The notes under the pieces were generated by a model. The model saw only the letters and a list, made by a program, of their open reading frames with translations. It was not told the DNA's origin and did no database searches. From the NCBI GenBank assembly GCA_003993805.1, contig RSEF01000001.1, forward strand, positions 179,148,267 through 179,212,266: a DNA stretch of 64,000 nucleotides. Reading direction: 5' to 3'. This DNA comes from Himantopus leucocephalus (Eukaryota; Chordata; Aves; Charadriiformes; Recurvirostridae). Positions 1-15,300 of this stretch are shown here, one piece after another (position 1 is the first letter of the stretch; every line of letters starts with the position of its first letter). Both the position numbers and the translations under genes were made by a program.

Positions 1-1
1 A

Positions 2-1642
<1,641 letters not shown>

Positions 1643-3712
1643 GCATCCGCCCGGCATGCGGCGTGGGGATAAGGTGGCAGCCCCTGCACGCCCTCGCACC
1701 CACGGTCCCCTCCTGGCCAGGAGGAAGGAGGACGTGGAGGGGGGCCATGTCCCCTTGCGCTCTCCTCACCCCGGTGCCTGCCTCCACGCACAAGGCGGGT
1801 CAGCCCCCAGCGCAGCCCCCACCCCTCCTGCACGCAGCTCCTGACGGCCCCGGGGACAGGAGGTCACCATGTTGTGCCTCGGCTGCCATGTCCCTGCTTG
1901 GCTGCCACATCCCTGCTCAGCCACTGCATCTCGGCTCGCACTGTCATCCCCCCTCCCACACCTCCCAGTAGCTGTGTCGGTAGCGAGGAAGGAGAGAGGT
2001 AGTGGGAGTAGACAAATACCTGCCTCAGAAAGACTGCGTGTGTGCCCGGCCCCTGCCCCTCTCCACGCACAGGAGCCAAGGGATGGCCCTGTCAGGGTGG
2101 GGTGTTTTAAACCCAACCCATTTAGGGGCTGAGGATCTTTTCAGTTGCTTTTCAGCAACTTCTGTTGAAGATGGCACAATAAATGGCTGTCTTTTCTCAT
2201 CCCTATACACTTCCCAAGATTTCACCTTGTTGGGCAGATCTGTAAGGGTCCATTTTACCCTCTCCCCCCCACCCCCGCCAAGCGATGCCTCTTGGTGAAG
2301 GACCGTCCTGTGGAAGTGATGCCTGACAGTGAGGGGTTGGCACTCCAGCTCATACTTCATCTGTAGAGATGAGTAATTTGCAGGAGGCGTGCGTGCGGCC
2401 CTTCATGACCAGTTGCGTCCATCCCCCCTTCTCCGCTCCCTGTCTCTCTGAACGCCCCTCTCCAAGCTGTTAAACTGGACCAGGGCCTGCACAGCAGGCA
2501 CGTAAGGCTGATGGGAAAGGACAGGTTCGCTGGATAACCAACCACTTGAACTATAAAGTGTCCTCAGAGACACATGTTTATTCCGTTGAGAGGTAAAGCA
2601 GCGACGCTTTGAAAAATTAAAGTGCTTGTGAATCGTAACTTTCATGGGTGGTGTGAAGTCCTTATAATTCTCTTGAAGTTACTGTCTATAATATGCATAG
2701 AAATCTCTGTGCGTATTTCCTTAAACACCCTCAAAACAATGGGGGCGAGAAGAAGCCAGGCTTGCCAGAGCGAAGGTAGGGCCTGCCTCTTGGGAAGCTG
2801 AAATCACACAGGTAGAATTAACGCAGATGTACATTGCAAGTGTAATAAAGAGCACCCTGCTTGTTACTTTAAGTTTTTGTCATGTTAATGCTGTAAAACT
2901 TTGAAGCCAACGGAATTGATGCCGAAACCACTTTTTTAAGAACCAGTTTCTTAGTTTTCATGGCAGTACTACCAGAGCAGTGCCACTGCTGAGAGTTAAG
3001 TACCTCTTCCTAGACAAGCTTAGTGCTTCTTAGAAAGGATTAAGCCCAGTCCTTACAAAAACAAGGACGATGCCGACTTTCTTCAGGGGAAATTACCCCT
3101 TCTAAGCTGTATTTGGTTCTTGCTGTCTAACAGTCTTTCTTTCCCAGAGGAGGTAGGCGTAGGTTGCTTTGGAACAGACGATCTGAGTAGCAGGTTTTAC
3201 AGTAGGGAAGACTGAGCAGCTCTTTCTAATAAATTCATGAAGATTGGGGTACAAAAGCATTTTCCTTTAAAACCCAAACTCGATTTAAAAGCCTGTATTG
3301 TCCATTCAGACCTTCATGGAAAACTATCCTAAATGTATCCGAAGTGTTGAAGAATTTAGCGGTACGTATTAAAGGCTTGAAGTTACCTTTTGAAAACTCT
3401 TGAATAATAAATTGCTCTAACTCCAAGTTTAAAAATACTACTAGCACTTGTATTCTAACCAAAGAGCTTCACAGTAGGGTTTTATTTTTAAAACCTTAAT
3501 TGCTTTGAAAACAGCTATAGCTACATACGTATTGAGTTGAGTTTCAGTGCTCAGCCTCTGTGTTCACCACTTGGTCTTTCATTAAGTGCATGCACAGCCG
3601 CATAAAACTGAAAATAATTTGCATCACCATGGTTTTTTTTATATTAGCAAGATTGTTTATCGATGTGATTAAATTGAAGATGCGCATATGAAAGCGCTGG
3701 GTATTGTCCAGT

Positions 3713-3720
3713 TGTAGATA
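3713..3720 (+). promoter_or_regulatory. Pumilio response element 1 (TGTAGATA)
   Basis: Exact match to the PUM1/PUM2 consensus UGUANAUA in the sense of the KCTD12 transcript, about 2.07 kb after the stop codon. Confidence 0.45.
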
Positions 3721-4132
3721 GTTGTATAATGGAGTATTTTTAAAAGGAGAGAAATGTATACCTGCCAAATCAGATGAGCAATAAGATAGAGCGAGAGGCC
3801 AATACACCTGAAGATGGAATGAAACCTGTTTGTCCTATGCCTTACTCTGAGATGATTTCTTTGTGCTTAACTTATTTATACCACAAGTGAAAGGACATTG
3901 ATCACAGCTACTAGGTCTTTACCATGCCATTCTCGAGAATAATGACTGTCTTTTTCTAGTTTCTGTTAAGTAATTCTGAAGTATGTTTTTTAAGATTTTG
4001 TATAAAATCAGTTTTCAGTAAAGTGTTCAAAGTCGCTTTAGATAGCTTTCTTTTTTTAAGAAGCTGGTAGCTTACTATATCCATCATAGGAGCTATGAAT
4101 AGGGGCAGTTTTAAATTGAACTTGTGATTTAG

Positions 4133-4140
4133 TGTACATA
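4133..4140 (+). promoter_or_regulatory. Pumilio response element 2 (TGTACATA)
   Basis: Exact UGUANAUA match in the KCTD12 3' UTR, followed by an alternating TA tract. Confidence 0.45.
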
Positions 4141-4245
4141 TATATACAGTATATAAACATTTTACACGAATCATTTAGTTTTTTAATCATTTTAGTGCTA
4201 CAGAATTTCATAATATATCTAGCTGAGCATTTACATATTACGCTA

Positions 4246-4253
4246 TGTACATA
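4246..4253 (+). promoter_or_regulatory. Pumilio response element 3 (TGTACATA)
   Basis: Exact UGUANAUA match, 113 bases after element 2, with the same C at the variable position. Confidence 0.45.
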
Positions 4254-5040
4254 GTACGGTAATGTTTTACTGGTTTCCTATACCTGTTTCTATGGAAAAA
4301 CTGAATATGAATATCAGCTTGTAGAATTGAAATCAATTACGTATTTGCTTGAATGTGAATCATAACTAAACTTCCAGGTGGCTGAATGCATCTCTAAAAC
4401 AAAGATTGCCTGTATTTTGATCAATGATTGCCTACCCATTTGCTGGCAGATGACCCAGAAATTCTCAGAATTTTAAGTAAAAATGGGTGTAATAAAAACA
4501 TAAACTAATGAGTTTTTAATGTTTGTGTTCGTGCTAAAAACTCTAAGTGTTATTAGTATTAGGAAATGGGTCCCTTCATTTACTGGTAACTCATTACATT
4601 TAGGCTTAAAATGATGGTTCCATAAATGTAATTGTCGTTTGATACTTTGCCACAGAAGACGCTATTTTTCTTAAACATTACTCAGTAATTTCAGTAAAAT
4701 TTTTAAAAGGTAAAATGCCCAAGGCAAAGTCACTGAGTTTTGCTGGTCTCTTCTATTGAGTGCCCCAAGAACGGATAAACACGATGACTCTGCTAACCTG
4801 GTGACGTGCAGAAAGACAAAAATCTAAAGGCACAATACTGGAGTCCTGTATACATTTTGTAGCAGCCGTTGTTCACAGTTCATGTACTCACAGATGAATG
4901 CAGTAGCATTTACGAGTGCTATTTAAAAAAACAAAGGCAGTCTTTCTTTACTTAGAAGTTAAGGCATAGGTCTTTTCAGTGATGCATATCATGAAGGGTG
5001 ACTTTGCAGATGTTTGATAGGATGTTTATATTTTTATACA

Positions 5041-5048
5041 TGTAGATA
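5041..5048 (+). promoter_or_regulatory. Pumilio response element 4 (TGTAGATA)
   Basis: Exact UGUANAUA match about 645 bases before the favoured poly(A) signal. Confidence 0.45.
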
Positions 5049-5685
5049 ATGAGCCGCTTATTCATTCTTACTTTCACATGTATAGCATTGAAAATAAAGA
5101 TCCTCCTAGGAAAACATTGCATACCAAATTAAATTCTTGTTCTTTAAATATTAACTCAGTTGTGTGGTTTATGCTCTCCTTTTTACTCTTGGTAAAGATG
5201 TTGTTAGCTTTGCTCTGTCTTCCGAGGTATCGTATTCATAACTTCAGCAAAGACTCCAAACTAATAGGTAAAGCAGAAACATTGAGCAAAGAATATTATA
5301 TGTATTATATCTATCTCTAGTGACACCCGTGGCAAGATAAACAGAAACATATAATGCTTAGATGGTATACTTTCCTTTTACGTGCCACTGAGAATTTTTG
5401 TAGTACTGGCCAGTATAAATCAGTCTGCAGGAAACCATAGTGATTAAACAGCTTAATTTGAATAACATGGAATAATAGTTGAAATCAAATGTTGATTTTT
5501 TTTTTTTGTGAAGACAGAGAATAACAACATTTGATATAGTGTTCATTTAATGAAAGAAGCATTAATACCTAAGGAAATCGATGGTCCAAGAGAAATGCAT
5601 TTAGCAATTCTGTTAAGGAATGGAGGGGCGATCTTGTTAGCTACCCTGTGATCTCTACTGAACTGTTATAAACCTGATGGTTTCT

Positions 5686-5748
5686 AATAAAGTGGTCAGT
5701 TTCATAGGAAATTAGTAATGAATTCCTAGAAAAATACACGTGTGTGAA
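5686..5748 (+). terminator. KCTD12: Best candidate distal poly(A) signal of KCTD12
   Basis: AATAAA at 5686-5691 is followed about 47 bases later by a GU-rich stretch (CGUGUGUGAAG, 5738-5748). This is the normal spacing for cleavage at roughly 5705-5730. Other hexamers upstream lack as clear a GU-rich partner. Confidence 0.45.
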
Positions 5749-8700
5749 GCGCCTGTAACTTTCTTGGGTAGCATGGTTATAATGCAAAGGAACCAGCTGA
5801 AGGAAGTTTAATCAACCATTTTATTTGATGGCTTGATAGTATTTCAGAGCTTTGTGACCGTGCACTAATATAAGAAAGGAGGTTGTTCCACGAGCAACAA
5901 AACTCTGAGTCTGTCTTTCTGCAGGCTTAGGTCTCATTTCCTTTATATTACCACTTCAATTACTCTACTCACCCCCACCCTTTTTATTTCACTTCTGCTG
6001 GGCAAAAGACGGCACATTCTTTGGCAGAGCCAGCTTCTGCTGTGATGAAGGTTATGGCTGAATTCTTCTACCTTTCTCCCTCAGGGAACTACAGATTGTT
6101 TTCCCCTTTCCTTTACCCAGCCAGCGGTATTCATGGAATTTGTAAGAACGTAACATCTGTGAGTTTTTTTCGTTCTTTCGATTGTGTTTGAAATTACTCA
6201 GCAGCTCAGAAGTTGTTAAGGGGGACAGATGTCTGTCCAAATGGACAATGCAAGTGTTTGAGCCTTATTTCCTTAGGAAACGAGGCTAACAACAAATTAC
6301 TGTAATTAATGCCTGGCACTGTCTATGTAAAACCTTTTGTCAAAGGAGGACACAGTAGTCCGAGTGTACTAAAGCCCTATAGACTGAGGAGGCAAGTGGT
6401 CACGCTTATTTTTGCGACACTGGCCGCTCAACCAAATGAATGGGTGGACTAGAATGGCTTAAAAATATTTCCAGTCTCTAAATTTCTGCAGTGTTTCCAA
6501 GTGTCGCTCAAACAGCTTTGAGCCTTGTTACAACAGCCCTTCTTGGCTGCCTGTCTCAAACCCGTCTGTTGGTACCTTTGCTGGAGAAAATTTCTGTTCT
6601 GAATATGGAGCTTTTGGGACTCCTCCTGCCCTTTTGGCTGGTGGAAATGGATCAAAATGTGCAGGAAAATGTTTTCCAAAGGCTAGATTTGACTCAGTTT
6701 TTTTTTTTTTTTTTAATCATAGGAAATCTTCAGCATAGTTGTTAATGAAAAATCAGTGGAAATGCCTTATTTATTTAGAAAGCACTAGCATTTAGTTCTA
6801 TAAAACTGAATGCTAATTTTGCTTTTCATTAAAATGAGCTGCATGTGTTTTTCCCCTTGAAGTGAACTGTATGAGATGTAAGGCTCTGCTGCTAAACGAA
6901 AATCATATATGATTGCTGAAGTATTAATACTGCCGTTGCAAGTAGTCTGTTGGAAATACACAGCACAACTGCTGAGACAGTCAAAACCACAGTCAGTCAA
7001 ATTATCACATTTCTTCCCTGTTCCACTCTCCACTGTGTTCAAACTGGAATAAAATTAAGCTCTATTATACATTTCTTGCTCTAAAAGTTATTTAGCACAT
7101 ACTATGGAGTATTTGATATTTCCGTCAAAGCTGCTAGCAACAGAGTCAGGGTTTTGAAGGAGATCTGTTTCTTTATGAGGAAATAACAGCTGGGAAAAAT
7201 CCTTGCACAAAGTGAGAGCAGCCTCCTGCAGTTTTGGGGAAATTTCTTGGTATCCCAAGGAATTAAAGATATTTTTCTGTCTAATCAAAAAAATACATTC
7301 ATACGTTACTCCTATCTTGGAAACCCCACCCCCCCCTGCTAAAATTACAGTTTTTGATGTCATTTGTTTGTTCTAGGTCTTATTTGATATTATCTGGATG
7401 AAAGAAATTTTTTTCTTCTCTTTCAAAGAAGCTCAGTGTTTAGCTGATGGGAAATGACAATGTTAGCAGTACACCTTGCTGAGGGAGAGGGACAGGCGTG
7501 GGTTAACGTTTTATCATCTTTTTTTACTCAACATAATATAGAAAGGAGGTTCACACAGAAACATATAGGAATGAGCCGATGATGAGCCATTTGTCAGTTT
7601 GCAGATGAGGTCCACCTCCCTATAGCCTCTGACTGGGCTTTTGCAACTTAACCATTTTTTCAAACTAGAATTTAAGTAAGTGTTAACTCACTGAAGTTCA
7701 GCTAGAGAGGATGAGAGCAGCATATCTCAACTGCAATAAAAAAACAGCTCCATTGATAAAGAGCACTTGATATATTATTTTCTTTTGTAATTCTGGGGTA
7801 AAGTCACAACCTTGGTTAGTTTATTGAGGAGGAGGCTGTGTAAAAAGAAGTAAAATAAAGGAAAAGCCGCTTCCTCCAGTCCTCTCTCTGCACACACATT
7901 CTTCAGGAGGGAATGCAGTGCTGGGGTGATGGGAATGACCTATCTTTTTGTTTTCAGAGGTAACTGCAATAAACCACAATGACGCCATCTCAGTGGCAGT
8001 TTTGACTGTTTTTCTGGTCATGGCTGAACTTTGGGGTCCCACCAACACTTAATAAACAGTCTTCTAGCAGAGCAGATCATCATAACTGTGTAGACTTCCG
8101 TAGATTTGGATGTAGTTTGGTTTTGACTCAGATTTTCCAAATAGCATAGTGACAAACTCTCCCCTCATAATACAGCAATGTCTGTGATTATTAGAAGTTT
8201 GAAGTTCGAAGTTTTTTCCTTTAAAAGGGCAGAGACTGTTCCAGGAATGTGTCTTTTTTTTTTTTTTTCTCCTTTCAGTAAAGATCTCAATTATGGATTT
8301 TATTTTTTTTTTCCAAATCTGTGGTCTTGTACAAACATTCCCAATTTTCTTCACCTTGTAAAATTCACTTCCATATCTCCTTATGGCTGACAGCTCAAGG
8401 CACGAGTATTTCAGAAAGCTGCAAGGACCAGGAGGGCTTGCAATGACTCGCAAGTGCTACATGGCAATCCCTTCCTGCCGCGGTCCCTCTTGCAGGCAGG
8501 ATCAAGCTGGGTGGGCAGCTGAGTCCCAGGCCCCAGGATGACCTGCTGGTCCTCACCGCAGCAGCCCATTCTGCCTTGCTTCCTTCCCGGCAATGACCGA
8601 GGTGGCTCGGTAGTCGCTGAGCCAGCACGGTCCCGCTGCTGGTGCCTTGCCTGCTAAAAGGGGCAACATTTGTATTCTGGTGAGTTCCGTGAAGCCCGAC

Positions 8701-9259
8701 AGCCACAAATTGGCACTTCTTCTCCGCTAGACTTCTGACCTACTTATTTCCAGGGTTTGCTTTCACGGTCTGTACGTTATGTGCTGTCTCAGGGTATGGT
8801 TGGAACACGGGAAAGATTTAGCTGTTTACAGCAGGCTGCCTAATAGCTTATCTGCTGTGGCGCTAAAGGGATGATAAAGACAACTCAGTTAGAAATAGTT
8901 TTACAGTTCCTTAAAATTTTGGGGTCTGAATAAGCCATGAAAAAGTGCTGTATAAACTATAATAAAACTGGGTAAAGGCACCTTTTTTTAAATAGGTAAG
9001 AATGATGGTTTTATTAGTTTTTCTGGAGCATTAGCGTGTTTATCCACTTGGACTTGTTTGTATCATGTTAAAGGCTGGAGAGCACTCAGTTGCAGATAGG
9101 TGGACCAGACAGTCATATTTCTTTACAAAATGTTGGAGGAAGAGTATACGTATACCAATGCACTAGTGTTTCCGTTTCTAAAAGAAAAGTTTATAGGTTG
9201 CTTGCAGATTATAAGATTGGATGTTTTTCAGTACGTTAGCTCCTAGGATTTGAGGACAG
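5749..9259. other. AT-rich intergenic DNA with T-tracts
   Basis: I see no gene. There are homopolymer T runs at 6698-6714 (T17) and 8254-8268 (T15). A local GC-rich, CpG-containing patch lies at about 8440-8700. An AATAAA at about 8050 could serve a longer KCTD12 isoform, but nothing else supports that. Confidence 0.6.
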
Positions 9260-9340
9260 AAAGAAAGGTCCAGGTCATCTAGTCTGCTGTTCTACACAGC
9301 ATACACTGCAGGACTCCCCCGAGTACAGTCTTTAAATCAG
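9260..9340 (-). mobile_element. Possible ancient CR1 3' fragment
   Basis: The segment containing GGTCATCTAGTCTGCTGTTC and the following GGACTCCCCCGAGT resembles, from memory, the antisense 3' region of old sauropsid CR1 copies. It is short and diverged. Confidence 0.4.
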
Positions 9341-12300
9341 ACAGTGAAATCTCTTAGACTGTCATCTAAGTTCATGGATGATACTGCCGGTGAAAGAGAA
9401 GACATCACAGTGCTCGATGGATTGTTCCACTGCGAATGTCACCAGTTTTGGCTTCCAGCCAGAAAGGTCTGTAATGTCTTCTTCACCGACACCACAAGGC
9501 TGAAGAGAGGAAGGTATGGAGGTATGTAGGAAGGTATGTATGGAGGCAGTTCATTTGATCTAAATCTGGGGACGAACTGTCCTGCCTTTTCCTTCGGTTC
9601 CCAGTCACCTGTCTCCTGTAACCAGTTTTGTGTTGGTACTGCTTATGTCGCCGTGGGGTGAACCAGTTCAGGGACCTGGTGCAGATGAAAACCTTAAACA
9701 AGCAAACAGAAAAAGGCAGGTTAGCTGTCAACCAGAGCAGCTCCCTGAACTGGCTCACAGCATAGTAATGTTACTAGTGCCAGGAGAACCGGTCTGATGA
9801 CTAAACAGAGTGAGCTGCTGCGGTATGTCAATATAAAGGCATGGTTTTTAGTCCTTTAGACATCTCGCGTCTCTTCTCTAAATCCTCTTCAATTTATCAA
9901 CATCTTTTAAACTGCTGATTTCAGAGACTGTTCATTCCAGTAAGGGAATGCGCAAATGCAAGATAAAATTTCTCTCTCCTATCCTTTGTTTTTTCCGTTC
10001 ATCTGTCCAAGGATTGCATTGTCAGTCCCAGGGACTTAAGTGCCACTGGAGTTTATGTTCCGTAAACCACCACTGCGAGAACCTGTGCTCTGTCCTCCAA
10101 ATGTTGTCCCAATTATCAGTCAAAATGCATGGCAGCGTGTAAGGTGTTTTCTTATTGAACATTATACCACTGTTAAATTTATAACAGCTAAAGACCCTTA
10201 AAAACCAAAGCAAAACTAATATGAGAGGATCTATGTTCCATATATCAATGTTGATCAACATTACTGTGTCATACAACTGTTTGGTATCATTTCTTACTAG
10301 ATATTATATCGAATAGGTAGTTTTCACGCTGGGTAAATAGGTGTCTGAGGGCTGATGTCAGGTTGGCAGGCCTAAAGTTCCCAAATTACCCATTTTTTTA
10401 ACCACTGTCTTCAAACAGAAACAGTTTACATTTTTTTTCCAGTCCTTTGGAGCTTCCCCAGGGTTCTGAGAGTTTCTGAGAAGGCTGTGTTAGTAATTAC
10501 ATAGGCTTGTAAAGACACCGGATGTAAAATGGCCAGACTCAATTGAAAAAAAAAATACTTGTTGCTCATCTTTTTTGGTTTAGTTTCAGAAGGGAAGATG
10601 TTCATTATTCTCAGCAGACCTGCAGAGCAAAATATTTATACTTTTCCTGAACTAACAAACCTCCAACTTCCATCTAGTAATGAATCAATATAATTTTTCA
10701 CGTAGTTCCTAATAAAATTAAATTATTTAATTTTTAATCATGCTGACTACTTCTTTCTTCGTGTTCTTTTTCCTTAACTTATTGAATTTATACAATGCAA
10801 TTAGTACAGCAATTGGAATTTATAGCTTTTGATTTATACCGGTTGTGATAGCCTTCTCTTTCCCTATTAGATTTTATATCTAAGACTTTTTAATAGCAGC
10901 TATCTGGACGGTGTCCCGGGATGTACTGAATAACTGTAACTCCTGTTGATCTCAATAAAAGGTGCTGTCACTGCAGGATGTACATGACAATTTCACAAAA
11001 ACGGTGTTCTCTCTTTTTCATTCAGGACTTTACATTTACATTTACTTGCTGAAACTGTAACCTGGGATTTAGAAATGCAAATAATACAGTATTTTTAAAG
11101 GTTTGTTTCTTGATATGCAGTTAGTGGGAATTTATACTTCATTCACTAGTCTTCAATATCACAGTCAACTCAGTCCCTCATATAAGTAAAGAGAAAATGT
11201 TCAAAAATGTTTTTCATTTTCCTGAAGGAAGTTAATTTTGCTGACAAGCCAAGTTACAGACCTTCCATTGAGATTTCTATTAGTTCTTAGTATTCTTAAT
11301 ATTTTATTCAAGGGTTCTTGCAGGAAACTGTAGAGAACAGAAAAGAACGGCAAACTTAGAAATTTGCGCTGCTTTTTAAAAGCAAATATCTTCATATTTT
11401 CCCTGCTTCACTAATGTAAGATCAGAAGCCTTTGTAGAAGTGCTATCCTTGAGGTCATGGTTGAAGTTTCCCTGGACTTATTAACTGAGAGAAAACTTCT
11501 CTGCTATACTCTTAGTCAGCTTTTTTTTCAGAAACAAAATTATATGGACTGGTGACTTTACAGCAGCAGTCTTCTGTGCTGGTGGGCATCTCAAGTTCCT
11601 GAAAACACTACCCTTAACTTTTCTTGAAACCATTTCTAGCTGTGTCTTTTTTATCAGATGCCAATCCACCATTCCTATATAATATTTCCAAAAAGCTGGA
11701 AAATATGTGATATAGTAATGTTATGAGTTTTGTACATATGAAACACAATTTTCATATTTATATTCATAGCCAAAGCCTTTTTGACCTATTCAAGACACAA
11801 GGATGCAGGTTTGTGAAAGGCAGCGTGTAAATATTGCTATCGCTGTTGTTACCTTCAACCGCGGTACACAATTGAAGTATCCTTTTTTTGTTTGAAGGCT
11901 TGCAAAATGTATAAATAGGAAAGCTGCCACCATAGGAACATGGTGGAATGTCAAAACCCTGTACCATAGTATTACTTTGTGTTTTGACCATTTAATCTCA
12001 TTTATATATTGTGGTGCACGTCCAAAGGATATCTAGAGGATATACCAGAGGAATATTTTCTCAGATCTTTCCCAGCACTGTTTTGACACATCTAAAAGTT
12101 GCTTCTTTGTTATATTCAGTTTTATGTCTTTTCCTTAACCCTGTTTATGCAGTCATCTATGAACCTTGCAGATGTGCATTTTGGAGTGCTACACACGTGG
12201 CACACAGCTCACTCCTTTGCTCTTACCTGGACTTGCAATCACTGGAGTTGGTATTTGCTTTTTTTGGGGCCCTGCTTCCAACACATTCTTCCGATACGTA

Positions 12301-15300
12301 TGAATTGGTATGGAAATCAGAGGGACAACATGGAAACTCAGCTGTGATAAAAGCATGTGGCCAGGTAAGAGTGTCATGAGTGACAACTTCTCAGCTTGTA
12401 GAGGCTGTCCACTTTGACTACCCACGCCATAAACTGTGTGTGGAGTCTGATACCGTCTGGGTAAATAACAAGCATTTAACATTACAAGTAATAGGTTGTA
12501 GTAGCTTTTCCCTTTTTTTATGTTCTTCAGGTTACTCCTCAAGAGAAGGCCTTATTGTAGCTTTAAACACAATTTTGGCTACAGTTCCCTCACTATAACC
12601 CGTACAGTTGTCCTCACCATTTTCCCCTTGATAGTCTCTTAAAAAGCTCAATGTTCACATTTTCATTTGCAAAATTAGGTTACAGAAAATTAGTGGAAGA
12701 AATGCTGCTTTAAATTAGCATCCTTAGACAACGTGAGATTACTTTTAAACTTAATTTTTATAGCAGCAAATGGGAATAAAAGAGTCACTGGCTGAAATCA
12801 GCAGGTCAGTCCCTTTATATGGAATAACAGGATATGTAGTTCTGAATAACTTGGTTTAAATCAAGCAAGAAAGTCTTCCTGAGGTCAGAGTGGCTCTCTT
12901 CTGTAATAGCAATTGCCTAATACTGAATGTTTTCCCTAAGATGAATTATGCATCACACACACATTTCGCAAAACAGAAAAAGGCAGAACACAGGACAATA
13001 ATTTCAGAATTATAAAATCCTTCACCTCTCCCACCCTTTTCCAAAGATACTGTGTCCTTATGAAACTTCTGTGTTTTCCTTCTGACACATCACCAGCTAG
13101 GAAACATATTTCACCATTCCTTTTTACAGAGATGCTCTCATTCTACAACATTTTTCATCTTTCCTAAGGCAATGTATTTGCCTTCAGTTTTGTTTTCCAG
13201 CTACTATCTTCCTTAACCAGACCTTTACTTTTTCTAAATCTTCTGCAACAGCAGGTACTTGTGCACTTCTAATAGACCTGATGTTGGATTCAGTGATTTA
13301 CGCACCTCGTTAACTCTTTTAGCTTGTACTTTTTCACCTCTTTTTTATGAAAAGGCGTCTGGCTGAGGCACACTGTTCTGTGTACACACACGGCATATCT
13401 GAATCTGTGGTATAGTTATGGGAACATAGGAGTTGTCATACCATCTCGGCTAACTGCTTTGCCCAGTCATTTATCCTCTCTCTGATCATGACTGACAGTG
13501 GGTACAGCAAAGGAAAATGTAAGCATCTCTCTAAAGCCCACGGACCATCTCAGAGTACTGTGCCGTAAAGCCATTTTTAAGTACATAGCAAAGCATTTTG
13601 CAGAGGCGTTTAATAAGTAATTGTATGCTCTAAGTGTACTATGTGAAACTATTATGCTTTGCTGATTTCCTTTCGCTAAGTAAAGGTCACTAGAAGAAAT
13701 GCATTTTGAATGTTTTTCTGGTTTACATATGTGGAGAAACCCGCACAGTACTGGCGTACCTTCACAGAACCTACACTGTACCAGTACATTATAAATAGAA
13801 TTGCACTCCTCTCTTCTGCTCAGCTTCGTTTGGTTTAGGCTTTGTAAAAGAACATGGACCTCTCTCATTATATTATATTTTTTCCCCTTGCAATAAAGCA
13901 ACATTTGCTCTGCGATTTTTAGAGAATGTTTTTATTATTTTGATAAGAAAATGTCCTTTTCCATGGTTATTTTGTATATAAAAGGAAGATTTAGAAAGAG
14001 ATTTTTTTTATATAGTTTTGTGAAAGCCTTAGTCTTTTCCTCAGGGTTTCTTCCCTTTATTGTTACTTTATGAATTTAATGTTTTTGATTGTTATATTTT
14101 CAGAAGATTTTTTTAATCTGCTTGTTGTCTCCTCTCAATCATATTTTATGAATTCAGCAGCGTAATCTTGAGGCTTTTACTGGTCCAGCTAAAACCTGCA
14201 GCCTACATTAGCTTTATGGCAAATTCAAATGCATACATAGGTGCATCTAATTCATTCCTCTTTTGTTAAAATTCTCTTTCTTACTATTTTTTTCTAGTTT
14301 CTTTTTCTGAAATTCTCTCCAGCTGTAAAGAGACTGATAATTACACTAAGGGTTAGCTCTGGGTGGGGGCAGGCAAATTTTTGTGAATTGCATTGCTGAA
14401 AAATGCATTTCACAGACAGCTTTAGGTATGTAAAAACAGAGATATAAGTAAAACTGGCAGTGCCTCCAATTGTTTTTAGTTAAACAAAAGGGCCTAGGGA
14501 TATCAACTGCAGACCAGTGTTTCTCTTAGCTGCTTTTCTGGAATGGAATAGAAAACTTGCCTCAGATAGTGGAGCTCAGAGTACAGCCTCTCTTTGCCTG
14601 ATCTGAGCAGAAATTTGAGTGAGATCTTGCAGGTAAGTGCCCGGCCCAGGTTGCTAATGGATGTCCGCAGTCTTACTGAGCCACTTTAAAGGGTTGGAAA
14701 GACAAGTTCAGCTGCTTTTTTTTGGTGAAAAGTCTAACCAGGGTCACTGCAGAGCACGGGTCCCGCATGATCACAAGATGCTTTCTATCCCAACACAGAT
14801 GGGGAAAGTCTAGTGTTAGGGAACTGCCTAGCAAATGGCTGAAGTGATGGAGCTCATCACACAACACAGTACAGCACTGGATCCGGTCCTGTCTCACCAA
14901 AGAGACAACTGGCGTGCATGTGCTCCTCTCTGCACAAGACCGTATTGGGAGGCACAACCTATTACAATGTTAAGAACATCTCCTGAGTCACCGGAATGGA
15001 TGAGGCAGGGGTGAGAAGGCTGAATGGATTTGCATAAGGAGCACCTAAAATCTATGTTGATGTTGGCTTTGATAATGTGAGCATCTATTTCCCAGATATC
15101 CCTTCTCTCTCAGCACATGGGGAGCAAATACAGATTTCAAGCCAGAAGAAAGAGCAGTGAGTGAGTTTATTAAGTATGTACTTATTTTTAGAAGTAAAAT
15201 CAGAACTGCACATTTCATAATTATGAGTGCATACATGGGAATACGGTTCTTACCATAATTCAGTCATCCCATTGTAACGGAGTATGACCACTGAGAGAGT

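Larger units (their letters stand above)
1643..5715 (+). other. KCTD12: Probable long 3' UTR of KCTD12
   Basis: About 4 kb of non-coding sequence with no recognisable repeat follows the stop codon. GC falls steeply by about position 2500, and the rest is AT-rich with U-rich and AUUUA-like tracts. Human KCTD12 mRNA also has a single-exon structure and a 3' UTR of several kilobases, from memory. Candidate AATAAA hexamers are at 2178, 2844, 3228, 3406, 4491, 5093 and 5686, so shorter isoforms are possible. No frame longer than about 145 codons lies here and none looks coding. The extent is inferred; RNA-seq or 3'-end reads would settle it. Confidence 0.65.
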
